Assembly: GCA_031270825.1 (NCBI GenBank)
Contig: JAISXH010000070.1
Span: 1-56,082 of the forward strand
DNA from: Bifidobacteriaceae bacterium
GTDB lineage: Bacteria; Actinomycetota; Actinomycetes; Actinomycetales; WQXJ01
Length of the DNA: 56,082 nucleotides
Direction: 5' to 3'
Part shown: positions 25,470-34,841 of the stretch, piece by piece
How the letters are laid out: the number at the start of each line of letters is the position of its first letter
Position numbering within the stretch: position 1 is the first letter of the stretch
The notes under the pieces: model-generated
Seen by the model: the letters and a program-made list of their open reading frames with translations, nothing else
Databases searched by the model: none
What the model was told of the DNA's origin: nothing
Position numbers and translations under genes: made by a program

Positions 25470-26834
25470 GTGACCATCGCGCTGCGCTACGCGGTGCGGT
25501 CCGACATCGGACTGACCCGCGCCAACAACCAGGACTCGGCCTACGCCGGCCCGCATCTCTTGGTTGTCGCAGACGGCATGGGCGGCCACGCCGGCGGAGA
25601 CATCGCCTCTTCTGTGGCGATCGCGCATCTAGCCCCTTTGGACGAGGAGACACCGACCTCGGACCAGGCGGCCGAAACCTTGGAGGCGGCTGTCGAAGCC
25701 GCCCACGACGAACTTCTGGAGCGGGTCGAAGAGGACCAAGAGCTGGCCGGCCTGGGCACCACCATCACAACCCTGCTCAGGTCCGGCGACCGCCTGATCC
25801 TGGGCCACATTGGCGACTCCCGCGCCTATCTGCTCAGAGACGGCCAATTGGAACAGGTCACCACCGACCACACTTTTGTCCAGTACCTGGTCGACACCGG
25901 CAAACTGGAACCCGGTCAGGCTGAACACCATCCCCAACGGTCATTGCTGCTGCGCGTGCTCGGCGACGTGGAGTTGTCCGGCGGGCTGGACATCTCGGTG
26001 CGCAAGGCGGAGCCCGGCGACCGCTGGCTGCTCTGCTCCGACGGGCTGTCCGGAGTGGTGTCACAGGCCACGCTGCAACGAACCCTGGTCGAGGAGGCCG
26101 ATCCAGACCAATGCGCCGACCTGCTGATCGAATTGGCCTTGCGCGGCGGCGGCCCCGACAACGTCACTTGCATCCTGGCCGACGTGCTCGACATAGATGA
26201 TTTACCGGCCGATGAAGTCCCGTCCACCGCCGCCCAAGTGGCCGGCGCCGCGGCGATCGACCGCCACCGGCCCACTCGCGGCGGTGGCGGCGCCGCCGCC
26301 AAGGCGGCCTCGCTGGTGCAGACGGCTAAGCCCGCCGATGAGTCCGACTTAGCTGACTCGCGCCGCCCGATCGGCCGACGGCTGGCTTGGGCCACAGCCG
26401 TCCTGGTTGTCCTGGCGCTGATCGCCGGCGGCCTCTACTGGGCCTACACCTGGAGCCAGAACCAGTATTACGTCGGCGAAGCAGATGGCAACGTCGCCAT
26501 CTACAAGGGCATTCCCCAAGAGGTTTTCGGCCTTGACCTGTCGCATGTCGCCCGTCGCACCGCCTACGGCCTGACCACAGACCTCACCGAGTTGTACCGC
26601 GAGCAGGTCGAACAGACCTCCCAGCGCCACCTCACCTGGGAAGAGGCCCAGGACTGGGTGAACGATGCCGTGGCCGAGTCACGCTCGGATCTCCCGTCTC
26701 AGGGCGCCAAACGCCGGGAGCCCTCGATCGACCCGTCGCCCAAGGGAAAGACGCCGCAGTCGAACGCCCCTTCGCCCAGCCAGTCCCAGGGCGGCGCTGA
26801 ACAGTCCAGCTCCGGGCGCCCAACAGGAGGCTGA
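25470..26834 (+). CDS. pstP: PstP: PP2C-family Ser/Thr phosphatase
   Basis: A 454-aa protein, GTG start. The PP2C metal and phosphate motifs are intact: RANNQDS, VVADGMGGHAGG, GHIGDSRAYLL, CSDGLSG and GGPDNVT. A Gln replaces the usual Glu in RxNED, a tolerated change. A TM helix (LAWATAVLVVLALIAGGLYW, about 305-325) leads to an extracytoplasmic part and a Ser/Pro-rich tail. PstP dephosphorylates PknA, PknB and their substrates, including cell wall and division proteins. It sits between the FHA genes and rodA and is co-transcribed with its kinases. Confidence 0.93.
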   Translation: MTIALRYAVRSDIGLTRANNQDSAYAGPHLLVVADGMGGHAGGDIASSVAIAHLAPLDEETPTSDQAAETLEAAVEAAHDELLERVEEDQELAGLGTTITTLLRSGDRLILGHIGDSRAYLLRDGQLEQVTTDHTFVQYLVDTGKLEPGQAEHHPQRSLLLRVLGDVELSGGLDISVRKAEPGDRWLLCSDGLSGVVSQATLQRTLVEEADPDQCADLLIELALRGGGPDNVTCILADVLDIDDLPADEVPSTAAQVAGAAAIDRHRPTRGGGGAAAKAASLVQTAKPADESDLADSRRPIGRRLAWATAVLVVLALIAGGLYWAYTWSQNQYYVGEADGNVAIYKGIPQEVFGLDLSHVARRTAYGLTTDLTELYREQVEQTSQRHLTWEEAQDWVNDAVAESRSDLPSQGAKRREPSIDPSPKGKTPQSNAPSPSQSQGGAEQSSSGRPTGG

Positions 26835-26836
26835 AG

Positions 26837-28345
26837 GTGGCGACCGTCCTGCCCGGAGGCGCCAGACCTGGCCGCTGGGCTGAACTGCTGCTCCTGATCC
26901 TGGCCCTGGGGATGTCCTTTTTCGCCTACGCCCAGGTGGCGCTCGCGGTCACCGGCCGATTGCCAGCCCAAATGTCGGTCCAGTGCGGAGGCTTCACTGT
27001 TCTGGTCCTGGTGGTGCATCTGATTCTGCGTTGGCGAGCGCCTTACGCCGACCCGGTCATTCTGCCGGTGGCGGTGCTGCTCAACGGCATCGGCTTGGCC
27101 ATGATCTACCGCTTGTCGCTGCGCTACGAGGAGCGCGGCGTCGATCCCGGCTCGTCCATCGCCTCGAAGCAGCTGATCTGGACGGTGCTCGGCCTGGTGG
27201 CCGCGGCGGTGACGGTGACCTGGCTGCGCGACCACCGCTCGTTGCGGCGATTCACCTACACCGCGCTGATCTTGGGCCTGGTTGGACTGGTCGCGCCATT
27301 GGCGCCGCTGATCGGCACCAGCATCAACGGCTCGCGGATCTGGATCCACGTCGGCCCGCTGTCCTTCCAGCCGGCCGAAGTCTCGAAGATCGCCCTGGCC
27401 GTCTTCTTCGCCGGCTACTTGGTCACCCGGCGTGACGCCATGGCTCTGGCCGGCCCCAGGGTGCTGGGCTTGCAACTGCCGCGCCTGCGCGACATGGGGC
27501 CGATCATGGCGGCCTGGGTGATCTCGGTGGGGCTGCTGGTATTCGAACGCGACCTGGGAACCTCCCTGTTGATCTTCGGCTTGTTCGTGGTCATGATCTA
27601 TGTGGCGACCAACCGGCCGTCCTGGATCATGATCGGGCTGATCTTGTTTTCAGGCGGCGTGGTGGTGGCCTACCGACTGTTCACGCATGTCCAGAACCGC
27701 TTCGCGATCTGGCTGACGCCGTTCGACCAGAGTCTCTATGAGGCGCAAGGCGGTTCCGGCCAACTGGTGCAGGGCCTGTTCGGGCTGGCCAACGGCGGTT
27801 TGTTCGGCACCGGCCTGGGCCGGGGGCGGCCCGACATCACGCCCCTGGCCTACTCCGATTTCATTTTCGCTTCGATCGGCGAAGAACTCGGGTTGACCGG
27901 CGTGGTGGCGATCCTGTTGGTCTACCTGGTTCTAGTCGAGCGCGGGCTGAGGACCGCCATCGGCACCCGCGACGGCTTCGGCAAGCTCTTGGCGACCGGT
28001 CTGGCCTTCACTTTGGCCTTCCAACTCTTTGTCGTGGTGGGCGGCGTCACCCGGGTGATTCCACTGACCGGCCTGGTGACGCCGTTCTTGGCCTACGGCG
28101 GCTCGGCGCTGTTGGCGAACTGGATTGTGGTGGCGCTGCTGCTGCGGATTTCCGACGGCGCCCGCCGGCCCCCTCCCGCCACCTCGGAAATCGACATCGG
28201 GCCGGTGCTGCAAGCTGAGGCGGCACGGGCGGCATCGTCCTCTTCGGCGGCGCGGCCTCACGGCGCCGCCACGCCAGCCAGCGGCGGTCCGCTAACGGAA
28301 CGGGCCGGCGATCAAATCGCCACCGAGGCGGTGCGGCGCCCGTGA
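26837..28345 (+). CDS. rodA: RodA/FtsW SEDS peptidoglycan polymerase
   Basis: A 502-aa polytopic protein, GTG start 2 bp after pstP. Ten or more hydrophobic segments are visible. SEDS hallmarks include NGSRIWIHVGPLSFQPAEVS, FERDLGTSLLIFGLF, SDFIFASIGEELGL and PLTGLVTPFLAYGGSALLAN. SEDS proteins polymerise lipid II into glycan strands with a class B PBP as partner. The adjacent pbpA overlaps by 4 bp, so the pair is translationally coupled. In this locus the protein is RodA-type (elongation/polar growth); the dedicated FtsW is normally in the mur-fts cluster. The Ala/Ser-rich cytosolic C-terminus is longer than in E. coli RodA. Confidence 0.92.
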   Translation: MATVLPGGARPGRWAELLLLILALGMSFFAYAQVALAVTGRLPAQMSVQCGGFTVLVLVVHLILRWRAPYADPVILPVAVLLNGIGLAMIYRLSLRYEERGVDPGSSIASKQLIWTVLGLVAAAVTVTWLRDHRSLRRFTYTALILGLVGLVAPLAPLIGTSINGSRIWIHVGPLSFQPAEVSKIALAVFFAGYLVTRRDAMALAGPRVLGLQLPRLRDMGPIMAAWVISVGLLVFERDLGTSLLIFGLFVVMIYVATNRPSWIMIGLILFSGGVVVAYRLFTHVQNRFAIWLTPFDQSLYEAQGGSGQLVQGLFGLANGGLFGTGLGRGRPDITPLAYSDFIFASIGEELGLTGVVAILLVYLVLVERGLRTAIGTRDGFGKLLATGLAFTLAFQLFVVVGGVTRVIPLTGLVTPFLAYGGSALLANWIVVALLLRISDGARRPPPATSEIDIGPVLQAEAARAASSSSAARPHGAATPASGGPLTERAGDQIATEAVRRP

Positions 28346-29796
28346 ACCGCGAAATCCGCCGCGTCTCCTTGGTCGTCACGGCAATGTTCATAGCGCTGCT
28401 GGTGGCCTCGAGCACAATCCAATTCGCCGCCGCCGGCAAACTGCGAGCCGACCCGCGCAACTCGCGCACCTTCTACGACTCCTTCGATCGCGACCGCGGG
28501 CCCATCATCGCCGCCGGCGGGACCATCGTGGCCCAATCGAAGAAAAGCGACGACGACTATTCGTACCAGCGGGTTTACGCCAACGGTCAGCTCTACGCGC
28601 CTGTCACCGGCTATGTCACGGTGGTCGGACCGCCTTCCGGGCTGGAGTTGATTGAAAACGAGGTTCTCGAGGGAACCGCCGACTCGTTGTTCTGGACCCG
28701 CGTCCAGGATGTTTTCACCGGCAAGAAGCCGACCGGCGGCGCGGTTGAATTGACCATCGACCCGGCCATCCAGCAGGCGGCTTGGGACGCTCTGGGGGAG
28801 GTCCAAGGCAGCGCTGTGGTCCTGGACGCCAAGACCGGCGAGATCTTGGCCATGGTGTCGAAGCCGTCGCTCGATCCGAACTCTTTGGCCGTCCACGACC
28901 CGAAGGCCGTCCAAGCGACCTACACGGCGTTGGAAAAGGACCCGACCGGTCCGCTGCACAACCGGGCGATCGGCGGCGACCTCTACGCACCCGGGTCGAC
29001 CTTCAAGCTCATCACCGCGGCCGCGGCCTTGGAATCTGGCGACTACAGCGCCGACAGCCAACTCGAGGCGCCGCAAGCCCTGGAGTTGCCGAACAGCACC
29101 AGGAAGCTGACCAACTTCGCCGATTCCTCCTGCGCCGCCGCCGGCGTCATGACCCTGGCCGAGGCCATGACCGTGTCTTGCAACACCGCTTTCGGCTGGC
29201 TGGGCATGAAGCTGGGGGCCAATGTCATCGCCAATCAGGCTGAACGGTTCGGTTTTGGGCAGGACCTGTCGATTCCGCTGTATGTGTCGCCTTCCACCTT
29301 CCCCAAGGCCATGGATCGAGCCCAGACCGCGATGGCCGCGATCGGCCAATTCGACGACCGGGTGACGCCGCTGCAGATGGCGATGGTCGTGGGCGCCATC
29401 GCCAACGGCGGCCGCGAGATGCGCCCCCACTTGGTCCGGTCCGAGCGAGCCGCTGATCTGAGCGTGGTCAGGGAAGTCAGAGCCGAGGAGTTAGCCCAGC
29501 CGATCAGCCGCGCCACCGCCGCCACGCTGAAAGACATGATGATCGAGGTGGCTGAGACCGGCACCGCCAAGCGCGCCCAAGTCCAAGGCGTGACGGTCGG
29601 GGCCAAGACCGGCACGGCCGAGACCATGGAAGGCCAGGCGCCAGACGTCTGGACGGTCGCTTTCGGAGAGAGCCAAGGCCGCACCGTGGCCGTGGCCGTG
29701 GTGGTCGAAGACGGCGGCGCTCTGGGCCGGTCCGGTTCCGGCGGCGCAGTGGCCGCGCCGATGGCGGCCGCCATCTTGGGGGCGGTCTTCGAATGA
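28342..29796 (+). CDS. pbpA: PbpA: class B penicillin-binding protein
   Basis: A 484-aa protein, GTG start inside the rodA stop. An N-terminal TM helix (VSLVVTAMFIALLVASSTIQ) is followed by a short N-terminal domain and a transpeptidase domain. The catalytic motifs are S219-T-F-K222, SCN (VSCNTAFG) and KTGT at K422, all intact, so it should form D,D-crosslinks and bind beta-lactams. Length matches mycobacterial PbpA (about 490). It has no GTPase, PASTA or lipoprotein features. Partner of RodA, and a likely phosphorylation target of the neighbouring kinases. Confidence 0.93.
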   Translation: MNREIRRVSLVVTAMFIALLVASSTIQFAAAGKLRADPRNSRTFYDSFDRDRGPIIAAGGTIVAQSKKSDDDYSYQRVYANGQLYAPVTGYVTVVGPPSGLELIENEVLEGTADSLFWTRVQDVFTGKKPTGGAVELTIDPAIQQAAWDALGEVQGSAVVLDAKTGEILAMVSKPSLDPNSLAVHDPKAVQATYTALEKDPTGPLHNRAIGGDLYAPGSTFKLITAAAALESGDYSADSQLEAPQALELPNSTRKLTNFADSSCAAAGVMTLAEAMTVSCNTAFGWLGMKLGANVIANQAERFGFGQDLSIPLYVSPSTFPKAMDRAQTAMAAIGQFDDRVTPLQMAMVVGAIANGGREMRPHLVRSERAADLSVVREVRAEELAQPISRATAATLKDMMIEVAETGTAKRAQVQGVTVGAKTGTAETMEGQAPDVWTVAFGESQGRTVAVAVVVEDGGALGRSGSGGAVAAPMAAAILGAVFE

Positions 29797-31322
29797 TCGC
29801 TCAGACCGGGTTGATGCTGGCGGACGGCCGCTACCGCCTGGTGTCCCGCATCGCGGTGGGCGGCATGGGCGAGGTCTGGCGGGCCCATGACCTGCAGGTG
29901 GACGGGCCAGTGGCCATAAAGGTGCTGCGCCAAGAGTTCACCGGCGACGAGACGTCGCTCAAACGCTTGCGCATCGAGGCTCGTAACGCCTCCATGCTGA
30001 ACCACCCGAACATCACCACGGTCCACGATTACCGTGAACATGAGGGCACCGGCTACTTGGTGATGGAATATGTGGACGGCCAGTCTTTGGCGGATGTCGT
30101 GGCGGCTCATGCGGTGATCGCGCCGATGCGGCTGCTGCCCATCCTGATCCAATCGGCGCTCGGCCTGCACGCCGCCCACAGCGCCGGCGTGGTCCACCGC
30201 GACGTCAAACCGGGCAACATCCTGCTGGGCCCGTCCGACCACGTCAAACTGACCGATTTCGGCATTTCGGTGGCGCACGGCCAGCTGGCGCTGACCGACA
30301 CCGGCAAGGTCATGGGCACGGCCCAGTACCTCGCCCCGGAGCAGGCCCTCGGCAACGCCGCCACCCCCGCTGGCGACCTCTACTCGCTCGGAGTGATCGC
30401 CTACGAGGCGCTGGCCGGACGGCGGCCGTTCAGCGGCGCGAACTACGTCGCCATCGCTTTGTCCCAGGTCAACGACACGCCACCGCCGCTGCCCGGCACG
30501 GTCGAGCGGTCGCTGGCGGCCTTGGTCATGCAGTTGTTGGACAAGGACCCCGCGGCCCGCCCGGCCGGCGGCGGCGAGCTGGCCCGCTTATTCGGCGAGG
30601 CTTTGGAGACCCACCGCCATCTGGCCAGCCGTCTGCTGGCCTCGCGCAGCGGCGTGACCGCCCGGCCGTTGCTCGCCTCCGAACGGCCGGACACCCCTCC
30701 CCACACCGCCGAGCAGCCCGCCTCGCCGATCGCCTCCCTGCTGCCGCCACCGGCCCCGGCCACCGATGTCGGACCGGTTGTGGACCAGGTCGCGCCGACC
30801 GTGGCCGCTCCCTTGCCACCTGACGTGGCCGCCGTTCCGGAACAAGGCGACCGGGCGGCATCGGACCCGGCGAACGGTCACAGACGTGCGCGCGCGCCCG
30901 GGGCCAGGCCCCGTCCCCGTCGCGGCCAGGACGTCCCGGCCTTGGTTTCCGCGCTCAGCCAGGCCCCGCCGGCGCCGCTTCCCCTGCCGTCGACCGCCGA
31001 GCTGGCCAAACCCCTCGATCCGCCCCTCGAGATCCCACCCGACGAGCCCAAGTCAGGGCTGACGCCGACGGCGCCGCCGTCCTTCCCGCCGCAGCGGTTC
31101 GCGCCCCGCTCGGGAATCCGCGCGCGAGACTGGTTCTGGGCCATCTTGGCCGGGGCCGGACTGCTCATCATCATCTTGATCGGCCTGTTGACGGTGATCA
31201 CCGCGAACGCCGGGCCGCCGGCCCCATTGGGGCAGGGTTCGGCGGCGGTGGCATCCACGACGACGGGCCGGGTAAGTATAGTTAGCACGGTGCCCGCATT
31301 GGGCCTAATCATGGAAAGGTAG
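29793..31322 (+). CDS. pknA: PknA-type Ser/Thr protein kinase
   Basis: A 509-aa protein, ATG start overlapping pbpA by 4 bp. The kinase domain (about 10-275) has VGGMGEVWRA, AIKVL (catalytic Lys), VVHRDVKPGNILL, LTDFGISVAHG and YLAPEQALG. A Pro/Ala-rich juxtamembrane region leads to a TM helix (WAILAGAGLLIIILIGLLTV, about 447-467) and a short extracellular tail without PASTA repeats, as in mycobacterial PknA. It phosphorylates division and wall enzymes, and its partner is PknB, 4 bp downstream. The activation segment (TDTGKVMGTAQY) contains threonines suitable for phosphorylation. Confidence 0.92.
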   Translation: MIAQTGLMLADGRYRLVSRIAVGGMGEVWRAHDLQVDGPVAIKVLRQEFTGDETSLKRLRIEARNASMLNHPNITTVHDYREHEGTGYLVMEYVDGQSLADVVAAHAVIAPMRLLPILIQSALGLHAAHSAGVVHRDVKPGNILLGPSDHVKLTDFGISVAHGQLALTDTGKVMGTAQYLAPEQALGNAATPAGDLYSLGVIAYEALAGRRPFSGANYVAIALSQVNDTPPPLPGTVERSLAALVMQLLDKDPAARPAGGGELARLFGEALETHRHLASRLLASRSGVTARPLLASERPDTPPHTAEQPASPIASLLPPPAPATDVGPVVDQVAPTVAAPLPPDVAAVPEQGDRAASDPANGHRRARAPGARPRPRRGQDVPALVSALSQAPPAPLPLPSTAELAKPLDPPLEIPPDEPKSGLTPTAPPSFPPQRFAPRSGIRARDWFWAILAGAGLLIIILIGLLTVITANAGPPAPLGQGSAAVASTTTGRVSIVSTVPALGLIMER

Positions 31323-31326
31323 ATCG

Positions 31327-33357
31327 GTGGCGGACTTCACTCCACGGATCCTGGCTGGCCGCTACGAGGTCGGCGAGCTGATCGGCCGCGGCGGCATGGC
31401 CGAGGTCCACGTCGGCCGCGACACCCGCCTTGGGCGAACCGTCGCGATCAAACTACTGCGGTCTGATCTAGCCCGGGACCCGTCGTTCCAGACTCGTTTC
31501 CGGCGCGAGGCGCAGGCGGCCGCGTCGCTCAACCATCCGGCCATCGTCTCGGTCTACGACACCGGCGAAGACATTGTCACCGACGCGGCCGGCGTGACCC
31601 ATCATCTGCCGTTCATCATCATGGAATACGTCGAGGGCCACACTCTGCGTGAATTGATGCATGACGGCGCCGCGCTGCCGATCGACGAGGCCACCGACAT
31701 CACCATAGGGGTCTTGTCGGCGCTCCAATACGCCCACCACGCCGGCATTGTGCACCGAGACATCAAACCGGGCAACATCATGTTGACGGCCGCCGGCCAA
31801 GTCAAGGTCATGGATTTCGGCATAGCCCGGGCATTGGCCGAGACATCTGATTCGGTCACCCAAACTCAAGCCGTGATCGGCACCGCCCAATATTTGTCGC
31901 CCGAACAGGCCCGCGGCGAGAACGTCGACGCCCGCTCGGACTTGTATTCAACCGGTTGCGTGCTGTTCGAATTGCTGACCGGGCGCCCGCCTTTCCAGGG
32001 CGATTCGGCGGTAGCCGTGGCCTACCAACACGTCCGCGAATACCCGGTGCCGCCTTCGGCTTACGCTCCCGACGTGCCCGCGGTGCTGGACCAGATCGTT
32101 ATCAAGGCGTTGACCAAGGACCGCAATCACCGTTACGCGACGGCTTCGGAGTTCTTGGCCGACCTCCAGGCGTCCAAACACGGCGGCCGCGTTTCGGCGC
32201 CGCCGGTCTTGCCGGTGACCGATGACGCCACCCAAGTCTTGAGCCCGGCCACCAGCCCGACCACGGCCGTTCCGCCGGCCGCCTTCCTGCCGCCCACGGC
32301 GCCTCCTGGCGCCCCGCCGTTCAGCCAGGCCGGGATCCTCCCGGACGCGAGCGGCGTGGCCGCGCAGGAAGCGGAAGACAGGTCCAGGCGGCGCAAGCGG
32401 ATCACCATCATTTCGGTCATCGCCGGGGTGCTGGTGGTGGCTTTGGCCGTCTTGGCGATCATCCTGACCCAGAATGACAAGGAGCCTCCGCCGGCCGGCC
32501 CATCCGGCCCGGCCACGGTGGCCGTCCCGGCGGTGCCGCCCAGCCGCACCGTCGCGGACGCGGTGGCGGCCCTAGAGGAGGCCAAACTCGAGGCCGAGGC
32601 GGGCACGCCGGAGACATCCGAGACCATCCCGGTTGATCAGGTCATTCGCTTCGACCCGGCCAGCGGGCAATCGGCCAAAGAGGGCGACACCATCAAGTAC
32701 ATTGTGTCTCTGGGGCCGGATGCGGTGACAATCCCCGAGACCTCCGGCATGACGCCGGAGGCGGCCCGGGCAGAGCTTGAACGGTTCCATTTGAAGGTCG
32801 CCCAAACCACCACCGTCGAGAGCGCCAAAGTGGCCAAAGACCTGGTTGTCGGCACGGAGCCGGCGGCCGGTGAGGAAGCCAAGCTCGGCGACTCGGTGGT
32901 CCTGCAGATCTCGAACGGGAAGACCCGCGTGCCCGACTGCGCCGGCAAGAACCAGGCCGAATGCTCCCAAACCCTGGGCGACGCGGGCCTGCGTCTGGGC
33001 GACTCGAAGACCGAGGTCTCAGATCTGGAGGCTGGCACCGTCATTCGCACCGAGCCCGCCAAGGACACGCTCCTGGACCAGAACGCCCTGGTCACCATTG
33101 TGCTGGCAAAGGCCGCCGAAGTGGTCAAGATTCCCGACTGGACGGGCTCGGATGCGGAAGCCGCCAAGGCCAACTTGACATCGCAGGGGTTGGAGGTGAC
33201 CGAACGGCGGGAGTATCACGCCACCATCCCCGCCGACAAGGTGATCGGCACAGATCCGCCTTCCGGAGCCGACGCCAAGAAGGGGGACACGGTCACGTTG
33301 ATCATCTCCCGAGGGCCGGATCCGGCCAGCGTTCTGCCGTCCCCCTCCTCCAACTGA
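31327..33357 (+). CDS. pknB: PknB: PASTA Ser/Thr protein kinase
   Basis: A 676-aa protein, GTG start. The kinase domain (about 10-275) shows RGGMAEVHVG, AIKLL, HRDIKPGNIM, MDFGIA and the activation loop SVTQTQAVIGTAQY, whose two Thr residues correspond to the autophosphorylated pair in mycobacterial PknB. A TM helix (IISVIAGVLVVALAVLAIIL) is followed by four PASTA repeats, whose motifs include VTIPETSGMTPEAARAEL, VPDCAGKNQAECSQTL and IPDWTGSDAEAAKANL. PASTA repeats bind muropeptides or lipid II and couple wall status to kinase activity. Last gene of the conserved operon; the 157-bp gap beyond has no clear terminator. Confidence 0.95.
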   Translation: MADFTPRILAGRYEVGELIGRGGMAEVHVGRDTRLGRTVAIKLLRSDLARDPSFQTRFRREAQAAASLNHPAIVSVYDTGEDIVTDAAGVTHHLPFIIMEYVEGHTLRELMHDGAALPIDEATDITIGVLSALQYAHHAGIVHRDIKPGNIMLTAAGQVKVMDFGIARALAETSDSVTQTQAVIGTAQYLSPEQARGENVDARSDLYSTGCVLFELLTGRPPFQGDSAVAVAYQHVREYPVPPSAYAPDVPAVLDQIVIKALTKDRNHRYATASEFLADLQASKHGGRVSAPPVLPVTDDATQVLSPATSPTTAVPPAAFLPPTAPPGAPPFSQAGILPDASGVAAQEAEDRSRRRKRITIISVIAGVLVVALAVLAIILTQNDKEPPPAGPSGPATVAVPAVPPSRTVADAVAALEEAKLEAEAGTPETSETIPVDQVIRFDPASGQSAKEGDTIKYIVSLGPDAVTIPETSGMTPEAARAELERFHLKVAQTTTVESAKVAKDLVVGTEPAAGEEAKLGDSVVLQISNGKTRVPDCAGKNQAECSQTLGDAGLRLGDSKTEVSDLEAGTVIRTEPAKDTLLDQNALVTIVLAKAAEVVKIPDWTGSDAEAAKANLTSQGLEVTERREYHATIPADKVIGTDPPSGADAKKGDTVTLIISRGPDPASVLPSPSSN

Positions 33358-33514
33358 CGGGCGGCTAAACAGGGCACGGCGGCCGCAATCTCGCAATGGC
33401 GGGCTGTCGCCGTTCAGGCGAGCGTGGCAGACTATCCACCGAACGCGACACCAGCGTCGCCGTGCCGAGTCTGTCCCGGGCCTGCGCGGTTGAGGATTGA
33501 CCAGGAGCCCACAA

Positions 33515-34426
33515 ATGTCGAATCGGCGGCCGCCGAAGCAGGCCTCTTCAGCCCCGGACGCCGCCGCGCCCGCAGACGGGCGCGAGGAGGGCATGTCCGT
33601 CAGCCAGTTGGGCGGCATCGCCGAGAGCACGCCGCTAACGGATGACGACTCCGGCCACGAGTGGCGCCGCCACTTAGCCATTGTCCTGGTCGTGATGGCG
33701 GCGATCAGCTGGCTGGCGCTGTGGTGGCCCCGGCCCGCCCCAGCCGCCCCTGCGGCCGCGATCGTGGTGGCGACGGTCCCTGACACCTCCATGGCCGCCA
33801 AGGCCGAGCCGCCGGCGCCGCCCCCGGACGGCCCCTACCCGATCGCTCTCCTACCTGGCGATGTCCCCGCCTATGACTCGCCTGGCGGCGAGCCTGCCGG
33901 CACGGTGGCCGGCGAATGGTGGGGCTACCCCTCGCAGCTGCCCATCATCGACCAAACCGACGGCTTCCTGCTGGTCCGCGTCCAGCAACGCCCTAACGAG
34001 TCGACCGCCTGGATCGCCGCCGAAGGGGTCGAGATCACGACCACGCCCTACCGGATAGTGATCGACCTGGACGCCCGCCGCGTCAAGCTCCTGAATCTGG
34101 GCGAAGTGATAATGAACGTGCCCGCGATTGTGGGCAAGCCCGCCACGCCCACCCCGGCCGGGCACTTCTTCGTCACCATGGCCCAGCCTGGGCCATCGGC
34201 CGGCTATGGCAAGGAGGTCCTGGTGCTGTCCGCCCATTCGGAGACGATCGACAACTGGCAGGGTTCGGGCGACGCGGTCACCGCGATCCACGGCCCTTTG
34301 GGCAATGAAGCCTCGATCGACACCGCCGGCGCCATCTCCAACGGTTGCGTGCGCCTGCACATGGCGGATCTGGACGCCTTGGCGGCGGTGGTCCCCCCGG
34401 GCGCTCCGGTCGACATCGAACCCTGA
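33515..34426 (+). CDS. L,D-transpeptidase (YkuD domain) with N-terminal TM
   Basis: A 303-aa protein. I chose ATG 33515 over an in-frame TTG at 33497 because AGGAG lies 7-8 nt before it. A Ser/Arg-rich cytosolic start is followed by a TM helix (HLAIVLVVMAAISWLALWW), a Pro-rich linker, a small beta domain (about 110-185) and the YkuD domain. The YkuD motif HGPLG...SNGCVR gives catalytic His259 and Cys278. L,D-transpeptidases make 3-3 crosslinks that resist most beta-lactams. It lies where mycobacteria have other genes (for example trpG), directly after pknB, so it may share its expression. Confidence 0.85.
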   Translation: MSNRRPPKQASSAPDAAAPADGREEGMSVSQLGGIAESTPLTDDDSGHEWRRHLAIVLVVMAAISWLALWWPRPAPAAPAAAIVVATVPDTSMAAKAEPPAPPPDGPYPIALLPGDVPAYDSPGGEPAGTVAGEWWGYPSQLPIIDQTDGFLLVRVQQRPNESTAWIAAEGVEITTTPYRIVIDLDARRVKLLNLGEVIMNVPAIVGKPATPTPAGHFFVTMAQPGPSAGYGKEVLVLSAHSETIDNWQGSGDAVTAIHGPLGNEASIDTAGAISNGCVRLHMADLDALAAVVPPGAPVDIEP

Positions 34427-34480
34427 CTCCCGCGCCCACCAGTGCGATCGGCACCTCGAACAACGCTCCGAATAGCCGCC

Positions 34481-34546
34481 CTACGCTACAACCGGTCGGG
34501 TGGCTACGCTACAACTGGTCGGGTGGCTACGCTACAACTGGTCGGC
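34481..34546. repeat. 23-bp tandem repeat, three copies
   Basis: The unit CTACGCTACAACTGGTCGGGTGG occurs three times head to tail (34481, 34504, 34527). The first copy differs at one base (CCGG instead of CTGG) and the third diverges in its last four bases. It lies in the 192-bp gap between the convergent L,D-transpeptidase and small membrane protein genes. It has no hairpin of its own. Function unknown. Confidence 0.85.
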
Positions 34547-34618
34547 TCCTGGGCAACGGATCCGCTGACCTGGGCCAACCACCGGAAGCGGGCGGGCGGC
34601 ATCGGACACCGAGACGGA

Positions 34619-34834
34619 TTACGGGAGCTTGAACTCTCCTTGCGACTCGGGCGACTCGACCGAGGTCGGGGTCTCCTCCCCATCCACCGTCACGTGGTTG
34701 AAAGGCAGCAGCGGCGAGATCCAGGGGAAGAAAGTGGTGAAGCAAATCGCCACCAGCGCGGCCGCCACCGCGACGAAGAGCAGAACCTTGGCCCACCAAG
34801 GACCGGGGGCGTAACGCCACAACCAGCTATACAT
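34619..34834 (-). CDS. Small single-TM protein linked to the class E sortase
   Basis: A 71-aa protein, ATG start 7 bp after the sortase stop. One TM helix (AKVLLFVAVAAALVAICFTT) is preceded by an aromatic N-terminus (MYSWLWRYAPGPWW) and followed by an acidic tail (DGEETPTSVESPESQGEF). Small membrane proteins of this kind often follow class E sortase genes in actinobacteria. Function unknown; it may act with the sortase. Confidence 0.65.
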   Translation of the reverse strand: MYSWLWRYAPGPWWAKVLLFVAVAAALVAICFTTFFPWISPLLPFNHVTVDGEETPTSVESPESQGEFKLP

Positions 34835-34841
34835 TATGTCC

